DNA of 64,000 nucleotides from Desulfogranum japonicum DSM 18378 (lineage in GTDB: Bacteria > Desulfobacterota > Desulfobulbia > Desulfobulbales > Desulfobulbaceae): the NCBI RefSeq assembly GCF_000429945.1, contig NZ_AUCV01000005.1, positions 1 through 64,000 of the forward strand, given 5' to 3'. Made by a program: the position numbers and the translations under genes. This document shows, one piece after another, positions 8,553 through 17,001 of the stretch. How positions within the stretch are numbered: position 1 is the first letter of the stretch; each line of letters begins with the position of its first letter. Below the pieces are notes generated by a model. The model searched no databases and was not told the origin of the DNA. It was given only the letters and a program-made list of their open reading frames with translations.

Positions 8553-8592
8553 AAAGAGCGCACCCCTTGAGGATAAAGGGGATGCGCTCTTT
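8553..8592 (+). terminator. rho-independent type terminator after qorB
   Basis: AAAGAGCGCA..CCCCTT pairs with AAGGGG.TGCGCTCTTT around an eight-base loop, giving a stem of about 16 pairs with one bulge. It is 28 bases after the qorB stop. The A-run on one side and T-run on the other mean that it can work in both directions and may also end the minus-strand araC message. Confidence 0.8.
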
Positions 8593-8687
8593 AGGACCCA
8601 ATGATCCCATAGCCGTCATAAGTACCAACTTTTTGTTTTTTGTCTGTTCTTTTTGTTTGATAGACCGACAAGGTAGTATTTCGCCCC

Positions 8688-9650
8688 TTAAGCCTTAGTG
8701 AGATATTTGAGACTATCTTTTTCAAGTAGCGATTTAATATCCTGTGATGGAGGCGATCCGAACAGGCGGCTATATTCACGGCTGAATTGTGAAGGGCTGG
8801 CATAGCCAACTTGAAATGCCGCAGTTGTCGCGTCCATTTGTTCCATAAACATTATTTTTCTTGCTTCATTGAGTCGCAGTCTTTTCTGAAATTGTAACGG
8901 ACTCATAGCGGTCATCGCACGGAAGTGTTGATGAAGACTTGAAGAACTCATGCCGGTGTAAGCGGCCAGGTCATCAATTTTGATGGTCTTATCGTAATTT
9001 TCTTTCAGCCACCCAATCGCCCGTGCAATCAGTTGGCTATGACTGCCAATCATTGAAATCTGCCGAAGACGCTGTCCCTGTTCACTTGTAAGAAGACGAT
9101 ATAGTATTTCTCTTTGTATGAGAGGTGCAAGAACTGGGATATCCTCAGGATGATCAAGCAATTCCAATAAGCGTAGTATAGCTCGAAGTATCGGGACTGA
9201 AAGCTGGCTAACAAGCATCCCTCGATCTGTAACAGCCGATTCTGTTGATGTTGTCGGGATCTCATTTTCCAACATCATCTGAGCAATTATTTTTCTCTCT
9301 AATTTTAATGTGATTCCCAGGTATGGTCGCTGTGGGCTGGCATCAAATATTTCCGCTAACAGGGGGAGATCTATGGATGTCAAAAGATAATGATGCTCAT
9401 CATAGATATATTCATCTTCACCAAGTACAACACGTTTGCGACCCTGGGCTACCAGGCAAAGGCTTGGTTCCTGCATATAGCCGGTTCTTTCCAGGGGTTC
9501 TTCCTGCCTGAAGAGAAACAGCGAAGGGTATGCCGTGGTCGGGTTGCCTCGATTATCCCGTGTTAAACGGTGCATTTTTTCAATGAGTGAAAGCTGGAGG
9601 GTGTCAAGACTGTGAAGGTCTTGCTCTAATGTTTGGTTATAGGTCTTCAT
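8688..9650 (-). CDS. AraC-family regulator with N-terminal AraC_N domain (paralog 1)
   Basis: A 320-residue regulator. Residues about 35-195 are the cupin-like AraC_N domain (TTAYPSLFLFRQEEP, GYMQEPSLCLVAQGRKRVVLG, YLLTSIDLPL). Two helix-turn-helix motifs follow at about 220-310: IKIDDLAAYTGMSSSSLHQHFR and TTAAFQVGYASPSQFSREYSRLFG. Such regulators usually activate nearby aldehyde or quinone reductases. The closest neighbours are qorB and a porin-like gene, but a direct target cannot be read from sequence. A close paralog lies at 31329. GAGGTGA precedes the start. Confidence 0.88.
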   Translation of the reverse strand: MKTYNQTLEQDLHSLDTLQLSLIEKMHRLTRDNRGNPTTAYPSLFLFRQEEPLERTGYMQEPSLCLVAQGRKRVVLGEDEYIYDEHHYLLTSIDLPLLAEIFDASPQRPYLGITLKLERKIIAQMMLENEIPTTSTESAVTDRGMLVSQLSVPILRAILRLLELLDHPEDIPVLAPLIQREILYRLLTSEQGQRLRQISMIGSHSQLIARAIGWLKENYDKTIKIDDLAAYTGMSSSSLHQHFRAMTAMSPLQFQKRLRLNEARKIMFMEQMDATTAAFQVGYASPSQFSREYSRLFGSPPSQDIKSLLEKDSLKYLTKA

Positions 9651-9863
9651 TCTTCACCTCTTCCTTCTACCTGAATCCGTGAGCATCCTTCGTTCCGCAT
9701 GGCCATTGCTCGAAATCATGAATTGTATAATTTTTATGTAATTACAGGTTGATACATTTATTAGCAAAAACAGTCACGGATTCAGATGTTATTTTTTGAA
9801 TAGTAACTAAGGAACAGGCTTTTACAAGGCAATGCGTTACCCGTGGAGGATTAGGCAAGGAAT
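9651..9863. other. intergenic region upstream of araC paralog 1
   Basis: An AT-rich stretch around 9720-9780 probably holds the minus-strand araC promoter. I see no gene or strong hairpin. Confidence 0.35.
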
Positions 9864-9998
9864 ATGGAGAATCGTTACAATGCGGTTGTAAGCTTTTGGT
9901 ATTTAATTTTCTGGTCGTCACTGATGTTACTCTCTGAATCTGCGTCTGGACATTCTGACGACAGCCTTATTGAGAGTAGTGGGCTGCAACTTTTTTGA
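9864..9998 (+). CDS. possible 44-residue membrane or secreted peptide
   Basis: ATG 9864 opens a 44-residue frame with a hydrophobic stretch (VVSFWYLIFWSSLMLLSES) followed by an acidic, Ser-rich tail. It looks like a signal peptide or one membrane helix. GGAGG lies about 15 bases upstream, longer than ideal, while AAGGA is too close. No homology was recognised. It may be a leader of the small ORF and outer-membrane gene downstream, or chance. Confidence 0.25.
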   Translation: MENRYNAVVSFWYLIFWSSLMLLSESASGHSDDSLIESSGLQLF

Positions 9999-10050
9999 TG
10001 ATGAAGCGTGATTTGTAAGCGTAAGCCATAGCAATAAGGTTTGGCGTATC

Positions 10051-10155
10051 ATGCAAGAAATTCGTTGGATTACGTTAGCAGCATTGTGGTTACTGTCTTA
10101 TATTTCACCATCGTTATATTTTTATACTTATCAAAAGCCACAGGATGATACATGA
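10051..10155 (+). CDS. small 34-residue membrane peptide, coupled to the next gene
   Basis: The frame codes a hydrophobic peptide (WITLAALWLLSYISPSLYFY) with one predicted membrane helix and a short polar tail KPQDDT. Its stop overlaps the start of the outer-membrane protein gene in ATGA (10152-10155), a classic sign of translational coupling. No family was recognised. It could be a real small membrane protein or a leader peptide that tunes translation of the following gene. Confidence 0.45.
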   Translation: MQEIRWITLAALWLLSYISPSLYFYTYQKPQDDT

Positions 10156-11120
10156 AAAAATTATTAGCATGCATGATTGCAGTCTCATCAGTCACCCTCA
10201 TTTCCCAACAGGTTGTTGCCCAGGAAGATAATGATATATCCGGTTCCCTGGGGGGCGGATTCATGATCATTGACAGCGCAAATAACCTTAACCCCGAAAG
10301 CTCAAACAAGTGGCTTGATTCTCTTGATTCCGCACCGAGCAGACAAACAACCTTTGTACCGGTTATTCTGCCTGAGGTTACCTGGGACATTGGAAAAACT
10401 GATGGTGCAAAGGTGTATTTTAAAATAGATCCGCCTATTGATGAGGTTGGAAGTCTTGCCTTGAATTTGGGATCCAGCTATGAGGTCGGCAACCTGGGGA
10501 TCATTGACACCAGTGTTTTCGTCACACCATTTGCAGAAGTCTGGGAAGACCCTTTTCTTGTTGGAGAAGCCAGGGAAGAAACGGATCTTAATATTTATGG
10601 GGTTACACTTGGCTTAAACCGGATCATGGGAAGCGGGTTGAGAGTCCAGCTTGTGTACATGGCGACAGATGTGGATGATGATCTGATTGGTGAAAGGATT
10701 TCCCAATTATCAAGAGATGGGGCCATTTATTCATTGAAGATGAATTATTCGTTCAACGTGAACCCCAACGTGGAAATACGGCCCACGATGAGTATCAGAA
10801 AAGGGGACTATGACGGGGATGCAAACTCTTTTATCAAATACAAATTTCAACTCGAAAGCAGGCTTCGGTTTGGAAAAATGTTTGTGATGCCACGTGTGTT
10901 TTATAGTTACAGCGAATATGACGAAATGCACCCGATTTTCAACAAAATTCGAGACAACAATGCTTACGGCGCAAGCCTCGCTGCTACGTATATTGCTCCA
11001 TTTGATCTCCAGGACTGGTCTTTGACCGGGCTGGTGAGTGTCAGCCGTGGAGAAAGTAATATTGATTTCTACGATACTGAAGCAACCACTGTCGGTGCGA
11101 TAGTTACGTACCGTTTTTAA
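10152..11120 (+). CDS. outer-membrane beta-barrel protein, DUF2860-like
   Basis: A 322-residue protein with a signal peptide (MKKLLACMIAVSSVTLISQQVVAQ). The mature part has alternating hydrophobic strands and ends in TYRF, the C-terminal aromatic residue used by the BAM machinery. The start SGSLGGGFMIIDSANNLNP, the PVILPEVTW stretch and the ARGR-like barrel strands fit the DUF2860 family of Gram-negative outer-membrane proteins, whose substrate is unknown. It overlaps a 34-residue ORF by four bases. A partial family-1 repeat begins three bases after its stop, and an exporter gene follows, so the two may act together in export. Confidence 0.7.
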   Translation: MKKLLACMIAVSSVTLISQQVVAQEDNDISGSLGGGFMIIDSANNLNPESSNKWLDSLDSAPSRQTTFVPVILPEVTWDIGKTDGAKVYFKIDPPIDEVGSLALNLGSSYEVGNLGIIDTSVFVTPFAEVWEDPFLVGEAREETDLNIYGVTLGLNRIMGSGLRVQLVYMATDVDDDLIGERISQLSRDGAIYSLKMNYSFNVNPNVEIRPTMSIRKGDYDGDANSFIKYKFQLESRLRFGKMFVMPRVFYSYSEYDEMHPIFNKIRDNNAYGASLAATYIAPFDLQDWSLTGLVSVSRGESNIDFYDTEATTVGAIVTYRF

Positions 11121-11123
11121 TTG

Positions 11124-11162
11124 TAACTGCTCACAGTACACCTGATCTTTCCGTGACCCTAA
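11124..11162 (+). repeat. family-1 repeat, partial copy B (left end only)
   Basis: TAACTGCTCACAGTACACCTGATCTTTCCG matches the left third of copies at 5382 and 27598. After that the sequence diverges (TGACCCTAAGAACGG). The right inverted end is missing. It starts three bases after the stop of the outer-membrane protein gene. Confidence 0.7.
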
Positions 11163-11243
11163 GAACGGTTATGACCAGCCAGGAAGAGCTTAATGGCTCG
11201 CCTATAGCTGATTTGAATATGTCTACGATATTAAAAGATTGTC

Positions 11244-12479
11244 ATGCGTTTGGAAGATAGAAAAAAATTTAAGGTGTCATCCGGTTCCATTGACACCCAA
11301 GGCTGGTATGTGCTTGGTGTTCTCAGTTTACTCATGGGATTTGCGTCAATATCAACTGATCTCTATCTGCCTGCCATGCCTGCAATGAGCCGTTCCCTGG
11401 GGGCGGATCACGGAACTATTGAACTGACTATTTCCGGCTATCTTATCGGCTTCAGTTTTGGTCAACTTGTATGGGGGCCAATCAGTGACCGATATGGTCG
11501 CCGTCCGTCAACGGCAACAGGGTTGCTTCTCTTTGTGATAGGATCAGCCGGCTGTGCAATGGCGGGAGATGCGCATGTCCTGATCGGCTGGCGTATTGTA
11601 CAGGCACTCGGTGCCTGTTCCTGTGTTGCCTTGTCTCGTGCTATGATTCGTGATCTGTATGACGGCAATCGTGCAGCACGTATGTTGTCCATTCTTATAA
11701 CAGTGATGGCCATTGCACCCTTGATCGGGCCACTGGTTGGCGGTCAGATAGTGCTCATTGCCGGTTGGCGTGCCATCTTCTGGTTTTTGGTGAGTATCGG
11801 TGTGCTTACTTGTATTGCCTTATGGACTATTCCTGAGACGCTACCGGAGTCACGAAGAAACAATGCCCCGCTGATTCACTCCATTTCCGGTTATGTTAGG
11901 CTCCTATGCGATCGAAGGGTGCTGGGCTACGCCGGGACCGGAGGCTTTTATTATGCGGGAATGTTTGCCTATATTGCAGGTACGCCCTTTGCTTATATTG
12001 ATTACTACCACATTCCAGAGGAACGTTACGGTTTATTGTTCGGCCTGGCGGTTGCTGGAATTATGGGAGCCAATATGCTGAATACCAGGCTTGTCATGCG
12101 GCATGGTTATGACAAAATATTACACCTTGGAGCACTGAGTGCTTTTATCACCGCAATTATGGTTACTGTTGCAGCAGGAACAGGGTGGGGCGGTCTCTGG
12201 GGGCTGGTGATACCACTTTTTCTCTTTGTCTCAACAAGTGGATTGATTGTGGCCAATTCCGTTACAGGTGCGCTTGCACATTTCCCTGAACGTGCCGGCG
12301 CTGTTTCTGCGTTGGTGGGCGCTATACATTACGGAAGCGGTATTATGGGGTCTGCTCTGGTGGGTATCTTGGCAGACCAAACCCCCTGGCCCATGGGGCT
12401 GGTCATAGGCGTAACCGGGCTCGGTTGCGTGCTCTCTACCTTGTGCCTTTTAAAACAAAGCGTTGGCAAAGCTGCCTAA
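11244..12479 (+). CDS. Bcr/CflA-family multidrug exporter (MFS)
   Basis: A 411-residue protein with twelve membrane segments. The first carries SISTDLYLPAMPAM, the signature of the Bcr/CflA drug:proton antiporters (DHA1). Loop 2-3 has GPISDRYGRRP, segment 4 R-x-x-QALGACSCVALSRAMIRD, and motif C is APLIGPLVGG. It probably pumps drugs or metabolites out across the inner membrane. The start ATG 11244 has little ribosome-site support; a later start is possible. The stop TAA is directly followed by a family-2 repeat. Confidence 0.85.
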   Translation: MRLEDRKKFKVSSGSIDTQGWYVLGVLSLLMGFASISTDLYLPAMPAMSRSLGADHGTIELTISGYLIGFSFGQLVWGPISDRYGRRPSTATGLLLFVIGSAGCAMAGDAHVLIGWRIVQALGACSCVALSRAMIRDLYDGNRAARMLSILITVMAIAPLIGPLVGGQIVLIAGWRAIFWFLVSIGVLTCIALWTIPETLPESRRNNAPLIHSISGYVRLLCDRRVLGYAGTGGFYYAGMFAYIAGTPFAYIDYYHIPEERYGLLFGLAVAGIMGANMLNTRLVMRHGYDKILHLGALSAFITAIMVTVAAGTGWGGLWGLVIPLFLFVSTSGLIVANSVTGALAHFPERAGAVSALVGAIHYGSGIMGSALVGILADQTPWPMGLVIGVTGLGCVLSTLCLLKQSVGKAA

Positions 12480-12625
12480 CTAGTGTCTGTCCATAAATAA
12501 GGATTTTCGATCGAGAGCAAGGCATCTTTAAAATTTTACCACAGGCATATATCTGATATTCCGAGGATAAAATTTTGAAGATAACACAGCTATCGGGCGA
12601 AAAGACCATTTATGGACAGGCACTA
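12478..12625 (+). repeat. family-2 repeat with inverted ends, copy a
   Basis: Left end TAGTGTCTGTCCATAAAT (12481-12498) and right end ATTTATGGACAGGCACTA (12608-12625) are inverted repeats with one mismatch. The roughly 110 bases between contain TAAAATTTT twice in inverted form. It starts at the stop codon of the Bcr/CflA gene and encodes nothing. Other copies are at 24949, 48475, 61431 and, decayed, at 44898. Confidence 0.85.
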
Positions 12626-12685
12626 ACCAGGACCTCTCATGATTTTTTATACAATCATATTACGATAAGAAATATCCTGTTTTCC

Positions 12686-14470
12686 CTAGCTGGCTGCTTG
12701 CACGACTTTCTCTTCCTGTTGTTGTAACTCATACATGGCTCGATAACGGCCATGGGGGATTTTCATTAATTGCTGATGGCTTCCTTGTTCCGTTATTCGG
12801 CCACGGTCAAGTACCAGAATCCGGTCTGCATGATGAATGGTTGATAAGCGGTGGGCAACAACAATGATGGTAACCAGGTCTTTGACCTGGTTCAGGGCCT
12901 GCTGCACGATTTGTTCTGTTTCGCTGTCAACGTTTGCAGTTGCTTCATCGAGTAACAGGATTTTGGGGTTACCTGCTAAAGCCCGTGCAATAATTAACTG
13001 CTGGCGTTGACCTGTTGAAAGACGCAGGCCTCCTTCTCCCAACTGAGTCTGGTAACCATCGGGCATTGATAGTATGACTGCATGTAGGTGTGCCTGTGTG
13101 GCTGCCTGATAGACAGCATCTGCATCCAAATTGCGGTCCATGTCGATATTATCGTAGATTGAAGAGGCTAAAATAAAAGGTTCCTGAGGAATCAACCCCA
13201 CCCCTTGTCGCAGGGTATCATGGTCGAACTCATGCAGGGGATGTCCATCGATGGTGATTCGTCCAGATTGAGGTTGATAAAGATTCAGCAGCAGGCTGAG
13301 CAAAGTGCTTTTGCCGCTACCTGTGTGGCCGACTATGGCAAAAAACTGGCCGGCTTCAATTGTGATATTCACATCCTCCAAAACCGGTGTGTCCGCAGTA
13401 TAGCCAAACCTCATATTTTCAATGCAGAGCCGACCATGCTCGATCTGTTTGTGGATTCCCTGCTGCTCTTGTGCTGACGTTTCCTGAAGTAACTGGTAGA
13501 CCCGGTTGCCGGCAACGATAGCCTGCTGATAGAGGCCGAAACGCTGAGTGATTTCAACCAACGGTTTAGTAAAGCGGCCCAGGTAATTGAGGTACGCATA
13601 CAATACGCCTACCTGTGCAACGCCCTGCACGGCTTTGAGCCCGAAAAACCAGACAACGCCAGCCAGCACAATGATACTGAGCAGGTTAATTGCCGGACGT
13701 AAAAGAAAGGAACCGACAATTATTGTTTGAAGCCGTGTTGTGTAATAGCGGCTGTTAATCTTGTCGAACTGGTTAAGTTTGGAATGTTGCTGATTGGTAG
13801 CCTGAATTACCGGCATACCGCTGATAGATTCATTTACCGTAGCGTTGATATCTGAACGCAGCTGGCGGCTTTCGGCAACTATCTTGACGCTGAAACGTTG
13901 ATACAGATAGATCAGAGTCGCAACAATGGGGACAAGCAGGAGAGATACCAGCATTAACTGAACATCAAGAATCGCCATTGCCACCAGAATTCCGATGAGC
14001 AGAATCAGGTTACTGATGACACTTGAAAGAAATTGAACATAGATGTCCTTAATTGATTCCGTATCGTTAGTAATGCGGCTGACCAACTGCCCGGTACGGG
14101 CATAGTCAAAATAAGCAACAGGTAACTTCAGAATATGTTTAAAGACACTTTTACGGATATCAAGAACGGCGTTCAACGCCATATCAACAAACTTCAAGGT
14201 TTGTTGGTAATTGAGATACGTGCTCAGTACTACCGTTGCGATAAACAGGGTAATCGTACCGATTACAGGCCCTGTGGGATACTGGTCAGGAATGATGAAG
14301 TCATCAATAAATACTTTTCCCAGCATAGGGCCAAGGACATCAAAACCTGTCGCTATTACAACCAAAAGCAGTGTCTTTATAAACTGTGACTTATCGGCAA
14401 TAACGTAGCTTATCAGTAAACGCAGCGAGCCGGAATCTGTATGATCTGTTGCATCTGTTTTGTGTTCCAT
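12686..14470 (-). CDS. mdlB: ABC exporter half-transporter MdlB
   Basis: A 594-residue half-transporter, the same length as E. coli MdlB (593). The first 320 residues hold six membrane helices (ABC_membrane). The ATPase domain has Walker A VGHTGSGKS, the Q loop, signature LSTGQRQ (a variant of LSGGQ), Walker B KILLLDEATAN and the switch His in VVAHRLSTI. It should pair with MdlA as a heterodimeric exporter for lipids, peptides or drugs; the MdlAB substrate is not established. ATG 14470 overlaps the mdlA stop as TGATG, so the two are translationally coupled; the longer frame to 14530 runs inside mdlA. Confidence 0.88.
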   Translation of the reverse strand: MEHKTDATDHTDSGSLRLLISYVIADKSQFIKTLLLVVIATGFDVLGPMLGKVFIDDFIIPDQYPTGPVIGTITLFIATVVLSTYLNYQQTLKFVDMALNAVLDIRKSVFKHILKLPVAYFDYARTGQLVSRITNDTESIKDIYVQFLSSVISNLILLIGILVAMAILDVQLMLVSLLLVPIVATLIYLYQRFSVKIVAESRQLRSDINATVNESISGMPVIQATNQQHSKLNQFDKINSRYYTTRLQTIIVGSFLLRPAINLLSIIVLAGVVWFFGLKAVQGVAQVGVLYAYLNYLGRFTKPLVEITQRFGLYQQAIVAGNRVYQLLQETSAQEQQGIHKQIEHGRLCIENMRFGYTADTPVLEDVNITIEAGQFFAIVGHTGSGKSTLLSLLLNLYQPQSGRITIDGHPLHEFDHDTLRQGVGLIPQEPFILASSIYDNIDMDRNLDADAVYQAATQAHLHAVILSMPDGYQTQLGEGGLRLSTGQRQQLIIARALAGNPKILLLDEATANVDSETEQIVQQALNQVKDLVTIIVVAHRLSTIHHADRILVLDRGRITEQGSHQQLMKIPHGRYRAMYELQQQEEKVVQAAS

Positions 14471-16206
14471 CAGGGTGCATCCTCCATCGCTTGTTCCATT
14501 TGCTGGTAGGCCGCCATGCGTGAGTACCATCCATCATCAGCGACCAGCTGCTGATGTGTGCCCCTTTCGATGATTTTTCCCTGAGACAGCACGAGTATTT
14601 CATCGGCATGTTCAATGGCTGACAAACGATGACTGACAAGTATCAGGGTTTGCCTTGGACGTTTTCGTAAATGCTGAATAATGATCTTTTCTGTCTGTAT
14701 ATCAACGGCTGAAAGGGCATCGTCTAAAATCAACACAGGGGACTGACGGATCAGAGCCCTGGCAATAGCGATACGTTGACGCTGGCCTCCGGAAAGGGTA
14801 ACCCCTTTTTCTCCGACCATGGTGTTATAACCATCGGGGAAATGCTCTAGTTCTTTATGGATGGCAGCGAGTCTGGCCGCTTCAACAATCTCTTCATCGT
14901 TCGCCTCCGGGTACCCCATCTGGATATTTTCCCGTATGGTCGCACTGAACAGAAAAGCGTCTTGGGGCACATACGCATAATTGGCTCGCAGATGCTTGAG
15001 CGGGATATCCTGCAAAAGAGAGTCTGCCAGACGAATAGTATCTGGTGGGGTTTCCCAATAACGCATGAGCAGTTGCAGCAAGGTGGATTTTCCTGCCCCG
15101 GTTGCACCGGTGATTCCCAAAACCCGATTCTCTTTCAAGGTAAAATTGATATCTTTGAGGCTTGGCAGTGAACTGTCCGGGTAGCTGAACGTTAAGTTGC
15201 TGACCGTTATTTCATACCCGGTCGGAGCAGATTTACCACAATCAGGTATGGAATCAGGCAAGGTGAGTAATTCTTCAAGCCGTTCAATCGCAGCACTGCC
15301 TCGTTGCAGGATGTTCAACAACCAACCGAAGGCATACATGGGCCAGATCAATTCGGATAAGTACATGGTAAAACTGGTCAACTGGCCTATGGTTAACTGG
15401 TTTTCGTGGATGCGCCATCCGCCGGCCAGCAAAACAATGAGCATGGCAGCCCCCAGGCTCAGTTGTACAATGGGGTGAAATTTTGCCTCAGAACGTTGCA
15501 CCAGATATGTGCTGCCTGCCGCCTGTTCGGCGATTTTTTCGAATTTGTTTGTTTCAATTTTTTCACGCCCCATGGCCTTGATCATACGGATACCGATGAT
15601 TGCCTGTTGGGTTTGCTCATTGAGCGCTGAAAATTTATTCAAGCTATCCCTGAATTGATGATGCACCTGAGTCGACAGACGGTAAAAACCTATACCCATC
15701 AATGGGAAAGGAAGAACAGCGACCGCAGCAAGACGCCAATCGATAAAGCAAAACATCATCACCACGACTGCGATAAATGTTATTAAGCCATCAAACCCGG
15801 AGAGAATACCTTCGCCGGCAGCGACTTCCACCGCGTCAATGTCGTTTGTTGCCCGAGCCATCAGATCGCCGGTTGAGTGCGTGTTGTAAAAGAACTGTCC
15901 CTGGCGGGTGAGGCGGAGATAGAATTGCCGGCGCAGGATGTTTCCAAGCCTGTAAGACGTGCCAAAAAGCATGCGGCGCCAGCCATACCGTAAAAGGTAG
16001 ACGGCAAAAGCACCGGCAAGCAATCCGATGAGGTAGTGTTTGGTTTTTACCAGATCGCCAGTTTCCAGGATGTGGTCTATGGATTGTCCTATGGTCCAGG
16101 GGATGATCATATTGATTGCGGCAACTGCAATGAGCATGGTCAGGGCCAGGCTGTATGCATACCAATAACGGCGGAAAAACCACCTTAAATGTAGTAAGAG
16201 CTTCAT
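14470..16206 (-). CDS. mdlA: ABC exporter half-transporter MdlA
   Basis: The first gene of the pair, 578 residues. It has a type IV (exporter) membrane domain with GDLMARATNDIDAVE near residue 110, followed by an ATPase with Walker A GATGAGKST, signature LSGGQRQ and Walker B VLILDDALSAVD. Asp in place of the catalytic Glu (LDDA) is the normal state for MdlA-type subunits and means one ATP site is degenerate while MdlB (LDEA) supplies the active one. The start RRYW...EL with a basic N-terminus matches E. coli MdlA. No regulator is adjacent. Confidence 0.88.
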   Translation of the reverse strand: MKLLLHLRWFFRRYWYAYSLALTMLIAVAAINMIIPWTIGQSIDHILETGDLVKTKHYLIGLLAGAFAVYLLRYGWRRMLFGTSYRLGNILRRQFYLRLTRQGQFFYNTHSTGDLMARATNDIDAVEVAAGEGILSGFDGLITFIAVVVMMFCFIDWRLAAVAVLPFPLMGIGFYRLSTQVHHQFRDSLNKFSALNEQTQQAIIGIRMIKAMGREKIETNKFEKIAEQAAGSTYLVQRSEAKFHPIVQLSLGAAMLIVLLAGGWRIHENQLTIGQLTSFTMYLSELIWPMYAFGWLLNILQRGSAAIERLEELLTLPDSIPDCGKSAPTGYEITVSNLTFSYPDSSLPSLKDINFTLKENRVLGITGATGAGKSTLLQLLMRYWETPPDTIRLADSLLQDIPLKHLRANYAYVPQDAFLFSATIRENIQMGYPEANDEEIVEAARLAAIHKELEHFPDGYNTMVGEKGVTLSGGQRQRIAIARALIRQSPVLILDDALSAVDIQTEKIIIQHLRKRPRQTLILVSHRLSAIEHADEILVLSQGKIIERGTHQQLVADDGWYSRMAAYQQMEQAMEDAP

Positions 16207-17001
16207 GCTGTTTTATCTGTCTTTAATGGATCAAGGCTTTGAAAGTACACAGGCGGCCTTTTGTCATTGACAATATAATTGAGACCATTTTTACCGTTGG
16301 AGTAATCCTGTAAGATTATTGCCTGATCGTCTGAATGTGCTCGATAGGCCAGTAATGGTCGCGGAAAAGAAAAAATATCTCAAAATTGCGTAAGATATCG
16401 GTTTGGTAACGTCGTCGCGTCAATGGTTCCATGCTGGCCGTATTGAGCCATTGACGCGACGACGTTACCGAGTTGAGAGACAAGCAAGATTGGATAATTT
16501 ATTTTTTCCGTGACCCTAAAACAAAGAATATCCTTTGGTGGGTCGCCTGATCAGACAGCTGGTGTTCCCTGTTCTGTACACTTGGTATCTCTGTAATCTA
16601 TCCAACGACACCTGGCGTTGCCATGCCGGTTATGTCTAACCGATACGCTAAACAATTCTTCTGCTTCTGGAAGCTGTCAAACCCTCGATGTAATACGTTG
16701 TATTGTAATGGAATCTTCTGGGACTTTCCTGCGTGGCTGTTTCGTGGAATGTAGGCGAGTATGACGATATATAGATACAGTGAAACAGTTATCTCTGCCA
16801 CAGAAATTTGGAGAATCAGGCAAAAGTAATGGAGTATCATTCTAACGGATTCTTGCCAGAGGAGGTATCTTTGAGAAAAGGTGTTGGCCACCATTTCAAT
16901 GAATGATTCAGCATACTCGTTTTTGCGGACCTCAGAGAAAAAGAAATCCTGTCAAACGGGCATGAACCAAAAAACAATGTATTAAATAAGGAGATCTGAC
17001 C
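16207..17001. other. long intergenic region with palindrome, no convincing gene
   Basis: Nearly 800 bases lie between mdlA and the Fe-ADH gene. They hold the perfect 22-bp inverted repeat at 16405-16469 and a family-1 fragment at 16503-16520 (TTTTTCCGTGACCCTAAA). A 98-codon minus-strand frame (16598-16894) has no ribosome site or recognisable domain. The promoter of the Fe-ADH gene must lie toward the right end. Confidence 0.5.
16405..16469. repeat. perfect 22-bp inverted repeat with 21-base loop
   Basis: Bases 16405-16426 and 16448-16469 are exact reverse complements. The arm contains GTCGTCGCGTCAATGG. The loop 16427-16447 is not self-complementary. There is no T-run, so it is not a standard terminator. 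The position, 200 bases upstream of mdlA and 530 upstream of the Fe-ADH gene, does not fit a promoter-proximal operator for either. Confidence 0.9.

Noticed and set aside
16598-16894. 98-codon minus-strand open frame
   Set aside because: No ribosome site, no recognisable domain, and the composition looks like non-coding DNA.
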